Part shown: positions 1-7,015 of the stretch, in pieces | Layout of the letters: each line of letters opens with the position of its first letter | Position numbering within the stretch: the first letter of the stretch is position 1 | Origin: Candidatus Bathyarchaeota archaeon | GTDB taxonomy: Archaea; Thermoproteota; Bathyarchaeia; Bathyarchaeales; Bathycorpusculaceae | NCBI GenBank assembly: GCA_030668645.1 | Contig: DAOVFC010000007.1 | Span: 1-12,420, forward strand | Direction: 5' to 3' | Length of the DNA: 12,420 nt | Program-made: the position numbers and the translations under genes | Notes under the pieces: model-generated | What the model was told of the DNA's origin: nothing | Seen by the model: the letters and a program-made list of their open reading frames with translations, nothing else | Database searches by the model: none

Positions 1-597
1 GTTGTGTCAGATGAGATTTATGATAGAATAGTTTACGAGAAAAGGTTCGTGAGCACGGCCAGCCTAGCCAAGGATGTCCCAGTGATAGGGTTTAACGGCT
101 TCTCAAAAGTGTACTTAATGACGGGGTGGCGACTGGGGTCCATATACTTCTGCGACTCTGAAAACAGGCTGGAAGAGATGAAGCAATGCATTACAAAGGA
201 GGCGAGGATAAGGCTTTGCACAAACACACCCGTGCAAAAAGCAGGGGTAGCCGCGTTGAATGGTCCACAGGACCACGTTAAGGAAACGGTTGAGAAACTT
301 AGAGAAAGAAGAGATTACGCATGGAAAAGGTTGAACGAGATCGAGGGGATAAGCTGCACGAAACCCGAAGCAGCGTTTTATGTCTTCCCAAGGATAGAAG
401 GAGTGGGGGTGAAATGGAAAACCGACAGAGACTTTGCCTTAGAACTGTTAAGAGAGACAGGGGTGCTGTTTGTGCATGGTTCGGGATTTGACCCTGTTTA
501 TGGTGCAGGACATGTCAGAGGAGTTTTCTTACCACCAGTTGAAACGCTTGATCAAGCGTTAAACGAAGTGGAAAGTTTCATGGAAAAGAATAGTTAA
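1..597 (+). CDS. Alanine aminotransferase-like class I PLP enzyme, 3' part only
   Basis: This is the C-terminal half of a fold-type I aminotransferase; the reading frame is open to the window edge, so the 5' end lies outside. The first residues read VVSDEIYDRIVYE, with the DEIY Asp/Tyr pair that contacts PLP. GFSKVYLMTGWRLG follows and contains the Schiff-base lysine (residue 35 counting from the GTG at 4). The motif GHVRGVFLPP near the end holds the arginine that binds the substrate carboxylate. The stretches ARIRLCTNTPVQ, LFVHGSGF and GAGHVR look like archaeal (Pyrococcus-type) alanine aminotransferases, which interconvert alanine/2-oxoglutarate and pyruvate/glutamate in the cytoplasm. The family assignment is strong. 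Alanine rather than aspartate specificity is inferred from remembered similarity. The GTG at 4 is internal, not the true start. The gene converges on the next one. Confidence 0.88.
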   Translation, partial: VVSDEIYDRIVYEKRFVSTASLAKDVPVIGFNGFSKVYLMTGWRLGSIYFCDSENRLEEMKQCITKEARIRLCTNTPVQKAGVAALNGPQDHVKETVEKLRERRDYAWKRLNEIEGISCTKPEAAFYVFPRIEGVGVKWKTDRDFALELLRETGVLFVHGSGFDPVYGAGHVRGVFLPPVETLDQALNEVESFMEKNS

Positions 598-604
598 GAA
601 AGCT

Positions 605-624
605 GAAAAATAATTTCTAAAAAA
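605..624 (-). terminator. Poly-T terminator of the LysN-like aminotransferase gene
   Basis: Read on the minus strand, the 45-base convergent gap after the stop at 643 contains a run of six T (624-619) and then a run of five T. Archaeal RNA polymerase terminates at such T-tracts without needing a hairpin. The plus-strand gene ending at 597 has no comparable T-run in this gap. Confidence 0.4.
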
Positions 625-642
625 GGCTACTTCGTCTATTAC

Positions 643-1860
643 TTATAGTCTTTCTTTGATTGCTTGCCCCAGCCTTTTGATGCCTTCCTCTATTTCTTCC
701 ATCGTCGGATAGCTAAAGTTCAGTCTCATCGTGTTTGTTCCGCTTCCATCCACGAAGAACGACTGGCCTGGAACGTAGACAACCTTATATTTTTTGCTGC
801 AGTCTTTGATAAGCTCTTTGGTGTTCACTCTTTCAGGAACCCAAACGAATATAAAAAGCCCGCCTATGGGCCTTGTCCACTTGCATCCATCTGGGAAGTA
901 GGTCTCTAGAGCCTCCAGCATCTTGTCTCTCTTCGTCTTGTAGAGTGCACGAATCTTAGTAAGATTCTCTTGGATAACCTTTCGTTTTAGTGCTCCATAA
1001 GCGATGTATTGGAGAAGCGGTGAGGTGCACAGGTCCATGACCTGTTTGGCGAGCACGAACTTCTCGATGAGCTTGTCGTCAGCTACTATCCATCCTAGGC
1101 GCAGCCCAGGGGACAGAATCTTGCTGAAGGTTGACAAGTGTACGACTCGCCCTTCAGCGTCCATGGATTTCAGAGGTGCAACCTCAATGGGCTCATACAG
1201 GATTAGACTATAAGGGTCGTCTTCAATGATCAGGAAGTCGTACTCCGACGCAAGTTCGAGAAGACGTTTCCTGCGCTCCATAGACAGGGTTACGCCAGCA
1301 GGGTTCTGACATGTAGGAACCGTGTACAGAAACTTTATTTTCTTATGCTTAGACTCTAATTTTTTAAGGATGCGTTCTAAGGCGCTTATTATAATGCCGT
1401 CGTCATCCATCTTCAATCCGACAAACTCTGGATTGTAGGGCTTAAAGGCGTTGATGGCAGCGAGGTAGGTTGGAAGCTCCATAAGCACGACGTCTCCTTC
1501 ATCGATGAAGACTTTTCCAAACATGTCAAGTCCTTGTTGGCTCCCGCTTAAAATGAGAATGTTGTCGATGCTTGACACGTTAATTCCTTTCCACTCCATA
1601 AAATTCCTGAGTTCTGACCTGAGCTCCTTTAAGCCTTGGGTGGTGCCGTACTGTAGAAGCTTGTCGCCGTGTTCATTTATCCCTTCGGTGATGATCTCTA
1701 TAATCTGTTGTCGAGGAAACGTGGCTGGTGAGGGCATACCGCCGCCGAAGGAGATTATATCTCCCTCAGCAACCCACTTCAGAAGCTGCCGGATCTCCGA
1801 CGCTTTTAGCAGTGACGTTCTTTCAGCAAAAAAAGTTTCAGGAAATACCATTCTATTCAC
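643..1860 (-). CDS. PLP-dependent aminotransferase, 2-aminoadipate (LysN)/aromatic type
   Basis: A complete 405-residue fold-type I aminotransferase of the MocR/LysN-like group. Motifs in order: ISFGGGMPSPATFP (substrate loop, about 37-49), YGTTQGLKELR (71-81), SGSQQGLD (105-112), PTCQNPAGV with Asn186, IIEDDPY with Asp215, STFSKILSPGLRLGW with the PLP lysine Lys247, and MRLNFS with the carboxylate-binding Arg379. In archaea such enzymes act on 2-aminoadipate (LysW-dependent lysine synthesis), aromatic amino acids or branched-chain amino acids; the sequence alone does not settle which. There is no N-terminal GntR helix-turn-helix, so it is an enzyme rather than a MocR regulator. It starts at GTG 1860 or ATG 1851. 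A TATA-like palindrome centred about 25 bases before GTG 1860 favours a leaderless start there. Confidence 0.9.
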   Translation of the reverse strand: MNRMVFPETFFAERTSLLKASEIRQLLKWVAEGDIISFGGGMPSPATFPRQQIIEIITEGINEHGDKLLQYGTTQGLKELRSELRNFMEWKGINVSSIDNILILSGSQQGLDMFGKVFIDEGDVVLMELPTYLAAINAFKPYNPEFVGLKMDDDGIIISALERILKKLESKHKKIKFLYTVPTCQNPAGVTLSMERRKRLLELASEYDFLIIEDDPYSLILYEPIEVAPLKSMDAEGRVVHLSTFSKILSPGLRLGWIVADDKLIEKFVLAKQVMDLCTSPLLQYIAYGALKRKVIQENLTKIRALYKTKRDKMLEALETYFPDGCKWTRPIGGLFIFVWVPERVNTKELIKDCSKKYKVVYVPGQSFFVDGSGTNTMRLNFSYPTMEEIEEGIKRLGQAIKERL

Positions 1861-1874
1861 TTGAACGCGTTTAC

Positions 1875-1894
1875 AAATTTTAAGCTTAAAATTT
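1875..1894 (-). promoter_or_regulatory. TATA-overlapping 20-bp perfect palindrome before the LysN-like gene
   Basis: The half-sites AAATTTTAAG and CTTAAAATTT abut with no spacer, giving a perfect 20-bp inverted repeat. Its centre is about 25 bases upstream of GTG 1860, where the TATA box of a leaderless archaeal transcript belongs, and the minus strand reads TTTTAAGC preceded by a purine-rich CGAAAG, as a BRE would. It therefore probably includes the core promoter and could also be the operator of a dimeric regulator; Lrp/AsnC-type proteins commonly control amino-acid genes. That the palindrome exists is certain. The regulatory role is inferred. Confidence 0.5.
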
Positions 1895-1950
1895 CTTTCG
1901 GTAACTTTCTTTTGGTTCTTATGGAAAAGTAGAATGTTTACAGTGTTTTG

Positions 1951-2501
1951 CTACTGATAAATTGGCGTTCCTTCCTTCGGATCTTTGATAAGCTTTTCAA
2001 ATTCCTTCATTATGCGTCTTGTCACAGGTCCAAGCTTACCCTCGTCTATCACCAGTTCGTAAACCTCCGCTATTGGAACTATTTCCGCTGCTGCGCCGGT
2101 GAAGAATGCCTCATCTGCTGTGAACAGATCTGTTGGCGTGATGTTGCGTTCAATTGTGATGTGCCCAAGTTTTTTGCCGAGTTTCATAACGACTTCTCAT
2201 GTTATCCCAACCAACGCGCCGGTTGCAGTTGGCGGAGTTATAGTTCTTCCCTTTTCCGCAGGGTTTTTAGGACAGCGCTTGCCATCTTCTCTTTTGTCAG
2301 CGGGATTTCCAGCATGATCACGTGTGCCGAACGGTAGAGCCTTTCGATGTGTTCTTTCAACTTGAACACTACGCCGTTGTAGGCGCGTATTCCTTCGGAG
2401 ACCCCGTCGCCGTACAAGAGATCATGATCGTAAACCGAAATCTTCGCTTGTGATTTTGGATAGTGCTTTCCGTCCATATAGACTAGCAATTCCTTTTCCA
2501 A
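1951..2501 (-). pseudogene. ilvE: Broken branched-chain aminotransferase, core deleted
   Basis: Remnant of a fold-type IV branched-chain aminotransferase, which makes or degrades Leu, Ile and Val. From the TTG at 2501, 87 residues match the normal N-terminus (VYMDGKHYP, KISVYDHDLLYGDGVSEGIRAY, HIERLYRSA) and run into TAA at 2238-2240. In another frame the C-terminal part resumes as TITPPTATGALVGIT, hits TGA at 2197-2199 where the family normally has Arg (GITR), and continues as MKLGKKLGHITIERNITPTDLFTADEAFFTGAAAEIVPI to TAG at 1951. Roughly 100 residues between the first and second blocks are missing, including the part that carries the PLP-binding lysine. Three lesions (internal deletion, frame change, nonsense codon) make a functional enzyme very unlikely. 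Its promoter and poly-G ribosome site remain, suggesting recent decay. An assembly collapse cannot be ruled out. Confidence 0.88.
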
Positions 2502-2548
2502 ACCTTGTCCCCCCGGGCTGAGAAAATTACTCTATCCCCTTGGATTTC

Positions 2549-2557
2549 ATATATTTT
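2549..2557 (-). promoter_or_regulatory. TATA box for the ilvE remnant
   Basis: The minus strand reads AAAATATAT, preceded by purine/A-rich GCAAAA, about 52 bases before the TTG at 2501. A start about 25 bases downstream would leave a leader of roughly 25 bases containing a G6 run (2514-2509) placed 7 bases before TTG, a plausible Shine-Dalgarno element. It lies in the 85-base gap after thrS. Confidence 0.5.
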
Positions 2558-2586
2558 TTGCAAAACATTGTACACTTTAGTCATTA

Positions 2587-4446
2587 TTAACCATAGAATT
2601 GTGGTCTCTTTGAGAGATGTTTCGGCAGAGGCAGCGGCTTGAAGGGTTTGTCTATTATCTTTTCCTCAATTTCGTGTATTAACTCTTTGAGTTTAATCTT
2701 GCGTATCTCTCCAGCTTCTCTGTCTCTCACAGGAAGCACATCAGACTCGACTTCTTTTTGGCCGACGACTATTATGTATGGTACCCATTCCATCTCTGCT
2801 TCTCTAACTTTTTTCTGCAAGGTTAACGGTCTGTCGTCAACATCCACTCTTATGGGGTGTTTTTCGATTTTGTCGGCTAGTTTCTCAACAGTTTCTAAGT
2901 ACTTGTCCGATACGGGGATTAAGCGTGTTTGAGTTGGCGATAGCCAGAGTGGAAGCATCGGTGGTTTCCCGCTTTTCTGTTCTTTGTAAGCCTTCTCCAA
3001 CAGCGCGTAAACGCATCTTTCTATCGCGCCGCTTGGTGAGCAATGTAGAATCAGCGGGTAGTGCTTTTCTCCCCTTTCATCAACGTAGGTTATCTCGTAT
3101 CTTTTTGCGCTTTCAACGTCTATTTGATCCGTTGAGAGGGCTGAAGCTTTATCTTGATTGTCCACGTAGTTGAAGTCCCATTTTAGTCTAAAATAGAAGA
3201 AAGGCTTCTCCCATATTTCAATCAAAACTGGTTTGCTGAAAATTTCAGCTAGGGATATAACGATGTCTTTGTTTTCTTTGTAGAAATCCTTTGTGAATCG
3301 TATCGCCGCTTCGTAGTTGTCTTTGGATAAACCTATATCTTCTAGAACTTGAGTACACAGCTTAAACCTAGTTGTAAGCTCTGTTTTGGCTTGTTTTAGG
3401 TCTGTGCAGAAGGCGTGGCAGTCCGGCATGGTGAAGGCGCGCAGTCGCCTTAAACCGACAACTTCGCCGCTCTGCTCCCGCCTGAAACTGTACCTCGTCA
3501 GTTCGTAAAGTTTCAGAGGCATCTGCCGATAAGAGAATTGTGCGTCATGCGCCATGAGGAACTGGCCGAAACACGCGGCGAATCGTAAAAACAGCTCCTT
3601 ATCCTCTGATTTTAACAGGTATTGTCTTGCTGGAAATCGGTCGACGTAGCCTGCTAGGCTTGGATGGTGGAAATCGTACATGATGGGCGTTTCAACCTCC
3701 ATGGCGCCGTAGCTTATCACGGTCTCGGTGACGTGCTGCTCAAGCAGAGATTTGATTAGTCGTCCTTTAGGATACCAGCGTATGTTTCCAGGGTCGCTGG
3801 CTGGCTCGTAGTCGGCTATCTCCAGTCGCTTCATCAAAGGAACGTGTGGAGGCACCTGTTGGCTTGCTCTAACTTTTGAGGTTTCGTATCTCGCGAACTT
3901 CTCAAGATTTTCATGTCCTTTGAAATCGAATTCCTTTACGGACACTATTTTCCCGTCAGGTTTCAGTATGTACCAGAGTGATTTCAGCTTCTTTTCGGCT
4001 TTCACGGCTTTGGAAACTTTTTCTTCTTTTGCTTCGGTTGGCAGTATTGTGCGTGACTGTTCTGCGAGCGGATGCCCCTTTATTGAGATTGTGAACTGTT
4101 TGTTCCAGCCGAACGGTGCGCGGTATGTTTCTATCCCCTTCTTTTTCGCATGGGCTTCCATGGCTTTAACTATTCTTAGTGCTTCTACAGGCTTTGCTAG
4201 GTTACTGCTTAAGTGAGCGTATGGATAGATGAGAATTCTGTTTGCCTTTAGCTTCTTAAGGAAGGCTTGCACCTCACCTATGGCTCTTCGCGCCGCTGAT
4301 TCGTTGTCGCCCTCTTCCACAGCTGTGAATAAAACGACAACCTCTTCCAGTCTTCTCTCCTTCTTTTCGGCTTCCTCAGCTTCGGTGATTTCCTTTTTGA
4401 TAGGTTTGTACTCGATGAAGTTTGAGTGTAGCTGTAGTATTCGTAT
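2587..4446 (-). CDS. thrS: Threonyl-tRNA synthetase, archaeal type, apparent ATA start
   Basis: Charges tRNA-Thr with threonine. The N-terminal ~140 residues form the archaeal DTD-like editing domain that removes misactivated serine; then come a class II catalytic core and a C-terminal anticodon-binding domain. Zinc ligands are visible as Cys292 (FAACFGQF), His344 (MPDCHAFC) and His468 (LILHCSPSGAIERCV, motif 3). Motif 2 is FRREQSGEVVGLRRLRAFTMPD. With the ATA at 4444-4446 as codon 1 the protein has 619 residues, as usual for the family, and begins IRILQLHSNFIEY, matching the family's MR(I/V)LxxHSDxIEY. The first canonical start in frame is GTG 4320, which would delete 42 conserved residues of the editing domain. 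GGAGGA lies 7 bases before the ATA. The in-frame stop at 4468-4470 rules out a longer upstream start apart from CTG 4464. The stop of the zinc-finger gene is 14 bases upstream, so the two are cotranscribed. Family identity is near certain; the ATA start is inferred. Confidence 0.93.
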   Translation of the reverse strand: MRILQLHSNFIEYKPIKKEITEAEEAEKKERRLEEVVVLFTAVEEGDNESAARRAIGEVQAFLKKLKANRILIYPYAHLSSNLAKPVEALRIVKAMEAHAKKKGIETYRAPFGWNKQFTISIKGHPLAEQSRTILPTEAKEEKVSKAVKAEKKLKSLWYILKPDGKIVSVKEFDFKGHENLEKFARYETSKVRASQQVPPHVPLMKRLEIADYEPASDPGNIRWYPKGRLIKSLLEQHVTETVISYGAMEVETPIMYDFHHPSLAGYVDRFPARQYLLKSEDKELFLRFAACFGQFLMAHDAQFSYRQMPLKLYELTRYSFRREQSGEVVGLRRLRAFTMPDCHAFCTDLKQAKTELTTRFKLCTQVLEDIGLSKDNYEAAIRFTKDFYKENKDIVISLAEIFSKPVLIEIWEKPFFYFRLKWDFNYVDNQDKASALSTDQIDVESAKRYEITYVDERGEKHYPLILHCSPSGAIERCVYALLEKAYKEQKSGKPPMLPLWLSPTQTRLIPVSDKYLETVEKLADKIEKHPIRVDVDDRPLTLQKKVREAEMEWVPYIIVVGQKEVESDVLPVRDREAGEIRKIKLKELIHEIEEKIIDKPFKPLPLPKHLSKRPQFYG

Positions 4447-4452
4447 GTGTGG

Positions 4453-4460
4453 TTCCTCCT
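4453..4460 (-). promoter_or_regulatory. Shine-Dalgarno site that fixes the thrS start
   Basis: The minus strand reads AGGAGGAA, a near-perfect anti-16S match. GGAGGA ends 7 bases before ATA 4446. The Trm56 gene in this window uses AAGGAG, also 7 bases before an ordinary ATG, so the spacing is normal for this genome. The site follows directly on the stop codon of the small zinc-finger gene (TGA 4463-4461). Confidence 0.75.
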
Positions 4461-4670
4461 TCAGCCTTTATATCGCCATCTTTCAACCATTTTCTCTTTT
4501 TTAGTCTTCTTTTTGTACTCTTTGTAATGTTCCTTGCACAGATAAGTGCGCCTCTCGTCGCTGCTAACGTTTAATCCAGCGGACCTAACCGTCTCAGCTG
4601 AGAGTGAACGCACAGCCTCTCTGCTGCAGCCTGACACGCTGCATTTAACACCCTTCGAAACACGTCCCAA
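4461..4670 (-). CDS. Small basic zinc-finger protein of unknown function
   Basis: A 69-residue protein that I do not recognise as a named family. It has a likely zinc site of spacing C-x4-C-x29-C-x2-H (Cys10, Cys15, Cys45, His48: KCSVSGC and YLCKEHYKEY). The C-terminus is Lys/Arg-rich (KEYKKKTKKEKMVERWRYKG), which suggests nucleic-acid or ribosome binding. It starts at TTG 4670, with GTGAGG about 8 bases upstream as a weak ribosome site. Its TGA stop adjoins the thrS ribosome binding site, so translation of the two is probably coupled. It lies 47 bases after the kinase gene. That it is a real gene is supported by the paired metal ligands and tight packing. The function is unknown; a role in translation is only an inference from its neighbour. 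Confidence 0.75.
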   Translation of the reverse strand: MGRVSKGVKCSVSGCSREAVRSLSAETVRSAGLNVSSDERRTYLCKEHYKEYKKKTKKEKMVERWRYKG

Positions 4671-4717
4671 AGTTAACGCCTCACTTTGTTATTAGCCTTA
4701 ACGCAATACATTACACA

Positions 4718-5638
4718 TCATCGCTTAATTTCTTTTTCATAAAGCAATCGTGCCCTGTGATAAATCTCCCTTTTATCACCAGAAAACCTTGGACCAACGG
4801 TCTCCACAACAAGAGAGGCAGCAGCAGAGCCGACGCACACACACCAGAACGGGTCTTTACCGCGAACATACTCAGCTAAGAAGCCACCTATAAACACGTC
4901 TCCAGCACCTGTTGGATCAACAACTTTATCTGATTTATAGGCTGGAACGTTATAAACACACCCTTCTAGAGAAAGAACCGCTCCTTCCATTCCCAAAGTA
5001 ACGATAACCGTTTTAATGCCACATCTATGAACCGCCTTCAAAGCCGAATCTAGACTTGACAAGCCAGTCGCAGCCTTAATCTCATCCAAAGAGGACTTGT
5101 AAACGTCAACAGACTCCAAGAAGCGCTTATCAAGCAATGAACCATAAGAAACGCTTCCATCATTATTGAAGTTTCGCAACAGTCCTTGCGGGTCAAGTGC
5201 AAGCACATCCGCAGAAGCTCTCAGTTTCTCAACAACGTCGTATGAAATCTCGCCAGCAATAGGCGCAACATGAACAGCCTTCGCATTAAGAGAACTTGGC
5301 AAATCATCACCCGTGATAGGCGGCGCTTTACTTTTCAGTCGCAAATTTCGACTTGACAAGTCAGCACTGTATTTTATTTCGAAACGTGTGGTCTCTGCGC
5401 CTTCAATTCTGGTTAATCTTGATAGATCAATGCCTTCCTGCTCCAGCCACCGCACGTAAACTTTCGGCAAATTATCTCCAACCTTAGAAACAATAGAAAC
5501 ACTTGCACTCAAGCGCCTAGCCGCGAAAGAAACGTAAGCCGCAGAACCGCCCAAAACAACAAAGGGCACGTGCATGTCTGGCAGAAAAATAGAATCTATG
5601 GCGAGATGCCCGACCGTGACAACGTCAAACATTTGCAT
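4718..5638 (-). CDS. PfkB-family carbohydrate/nucleoside kinase
   Basis: A 306-residue ribokinase-like kinase that transfers the ATP gamma-phosphate to a sugar, sugar alcohol or nucleoside. The N-terminal signature is seen as VVLGGSAAYVSFAARRLSA (residues 27-45), the substrate-side glycines. The C-terminal PfkB signature DPTGAGDVFIGGFLAEYV (241-258) contains the anion hole GAG and catalytic Asp247. VTLGMEGAVL (213-222) is the ATP-binding strand. Length is normal for the family. There are no residues I can use to choose between ribokinase, inositol kinase, nucleoside kinase and fructokinase activity. It starts at ATG 5638, with a second ATG two codons later. No good ribosome site is seen; the 59 bases upstream are A/T-rich (for example CATATTTT about 40 bases before the start). 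Read after the glycosylase gene, before the zinc-finger and thrS genes. Confidence 0.88.
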   Translation of the reverse strand: MQMFDVVTVGHLAIDSIFLPDMHVPFVVLGGSAAYVSFAARRLSASVSIVSKVGDNLPKVYVRWLEQEGIDLSRLTRIEGAETTRFEIKYSADLSSRNLRLKSKAPPITGDDLPSSLNAKAVHVAPIAGEISYDVVEKLRASADVLALDPQGLLRNFNNDGSVSYGSLLDKRFLESVDVYKSSLDEIKAATGLSSLDSALKAVHRCGIKTVIVTLGMEGAVLSLEGCVYNVPAYKSDKVVDPTGAGDVFIGGFLAEYVRGKDPFWCVCVGSAAASLVVETVGPRFSGDKREIYHRARLLYEKEIKR

Positions 5639-5697
5639 ATCTATCAGCTAATAGTACATTTACTGTATGAAGCTAAAATATGACGCGTGCAATAAAT

Positions 5698-6912
5698 TTA
5701 GTTCAGAGTAAATAGTAGTTCCCCTTTCTTGTCTCTAGAAAATCCATGCTTCCGTAGCGCCTTTTGAATTTCAGTGGATTCAGTTTTCCCAACCTTTATT
5801 GCTTCAGCGTTGTGAAAACTGGCAAGTTCCTCTATTCTTTCAAGAACTTTCTTCCACTCTTCATTTTCTAGTTTACGTTTCAGAACTACATCTTTGATTA
5901 TGAACAGTTTTCTGGGTCTGTCAATTTTTGGATTGATAAAACCCAAGAATTCGTTGTTGTAGAGAATGTTCACGTGCCATTTCATTCCTTTCTTTTGGAA
6001 GTATTCGACCTCAAACGTGTAGTTGAAAAGCCGTTGCAGCCATTTCCTATCCCTTACCAAATTGTCCATCAAGGTCAAAAGCGCCACAAAATCTTCCTCA
6101 CCCGCGTCTGTTTCGAGTTTGCCAAGGTCTTCAACCGTCATCCAGTGAAAACCTCGCAAGCCTTCTATCTTTACCTTAGCAATTATGCCTTCCTTTTCCA
6201 GCTCTTGAAGGATCTCTTCAGTTTCTTTGACTTTGTATCCTATCCAATACGCGATGTGCCTCGACGGTGACACGCCGTACGCAGACAAGGTTTTGAGCAG
6301 CAAATACCTACGCGCCGTTCTTTCATCAATTGAATCCAATTTAAGACTTGGAAAGTTATCTGAAAACAGGCGGTAGTAAGGCATTCTGAATATACCTTTT
6401 TCTCGGCGGGCGATGAACGTTTTTCCAGAATAGAACAGCGGTCTCAGTGCAGCGTAGTGAAAATCTTTCGGCGAAACCTCGCCCTTTTCCTTTACCCTTT
6501 GAAGGATTTCTCTGCTCATGTCGCCTTCTTTTTTGTCGATTACGCGCTGTATCCACCCGGCTCTCATCACGCTGCGCGTGCCTTGATAATAGTACGACAG
6601 TTCCTCTGTTGGTACAATATTGAGTGTTTGCCGCATCAACATGAACTCAATTAATCTTCTCTCTTTATACAACAGCGAATCAAGCCAATCTTCTCTGAAA
6701 TCTCGAACACGGTTCCACAGAGTTACATAGTGAGCCTGTGCAATCACCGGCAACGGATCGTATTGTATTCCGCATAAACTCTTAACGACATCGACTATGT
6801 CTTTTTTGGACTTGCCTTGTGTGGACGGAACAAGCCTTTGCTTTCTCAAAACCAGATTTCTGGCTTTTGAAAGAGGTATAGACTCTACGTAAGTCAAACC
6901 GTTCCCAAGCAA
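5698..6912 (-). CDS. Winged-helix DNA glycosylase of the AlkZ/YcaQ (HTH_42) family
   Basis: A 404-residue protein of the family formerly annotated 'winged helix DNA-binding domain-containing protein'. Bacterial members AlkZ and YcaQ/AlkX are monofunctional DNA glycosylases that unhook interstrand crosslinks and remove bulky alkyl bases. Family marks: early GIQYDPLPVIAQAHYVTLWNRV (48-69), then LDSLLYKERRLIEF and the tandem winged-helix stretch (about 195-260, SAYGVSPSRHIAYWIGYKVKETEEILQELEKEGII). The catalytic motif is Gln50-Tyr51-Asp52, a QxD form as in the YcaQ branch rather than the QxQ of AlkZ. It starts at TTG 6912, whose codon order upstream is ATG-TAG-TTG, so the nearby ATG cannot be the start. 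A TATA box at 6931-6940 places transcription start near the TTG. Archaeal substrates are unknown to me. Confidence 0.78.
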   Translation of the reverse strand: MLGNGLTYVESIPLSKARNLVLRKQRLVPSTQGKSKKDIVDVVKSLCGIQYDPLPVIAQAHYVTLWNRVRDFREDWLDSLLYKERRLIEFMLMRQTLNIVPTEELSYYYQGTRSVMRAGWIQRVIDKKEGDMSREILQRVKEKGEVSPKDFHYAALRPLFYSGKTFIARREKGIFRMPYYRLFSDNFPSLKLDSIDERTARRYLLLKTLSAYGVSPSRHIAYWIGYKVKETEEILQELEKEGIIAKVKIEGLRGFHWMTVEDLGKLETDAGEEDFVALLTLMDNLVRDRKWLQRLFNYTFEVEYFQKKGMKWHVNILYNNEFLGFINPKIDRPRKLFIIKDVVLKRKLENEEWKKVLERIEELASFHNAEAIKVGKTESTEIQKALRKHGFSRDKKGELLFTLN

Positions 6913-6930
6913 CTACATTTAGTGTCGTGG

Positions 6931-6940
6931 ATTAAAAATT
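6931..6940 (-). promoter_or_regulatory. TATA box of the AlkZ-like gene
   Basis: The minus strand reads AATTTTTAAT, centred about 24 bases before TTG 6912, the spacing of a leaderless archaeal transcript. It lies in the 103-base gap after NAC. The rest of that gap has no gene that I can support. Confidence 0.5.
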
Positions 6941-7015
6941 ATCCGTCCTTCCAGTTTGTAAGCCAAGCGCGCGAACATGGTTCAAATCTGCTTAGAACAC
7001 GCTTAAACGAAAACA

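Noticed and set aside
1948..2337. Plus-strand open frame across the ilvE remnant
   Set aside because: The minus strand carries recognisable IlvE blocks at both ends; the plus-strand translation is Cys/Phe/Arg-rich with no family likeness.
4711..4726. GATGATG-like C box on the minus strand near the zinc-finger gene, possible C/D box sRNA
   Set aside because: The box does not match RTGATGA exactly, and no CTGA D box or internal C'/D' pair follows at a workable distance.
6979..6988. GGTTCAAATC on the plus strand, resembling a tRNA T-loop (B box)
   Set aside because: The flanking bases do not form a T-stem, and no D-arm, anticodon arm or acceptor pairing is found in the preceding 75 bases.
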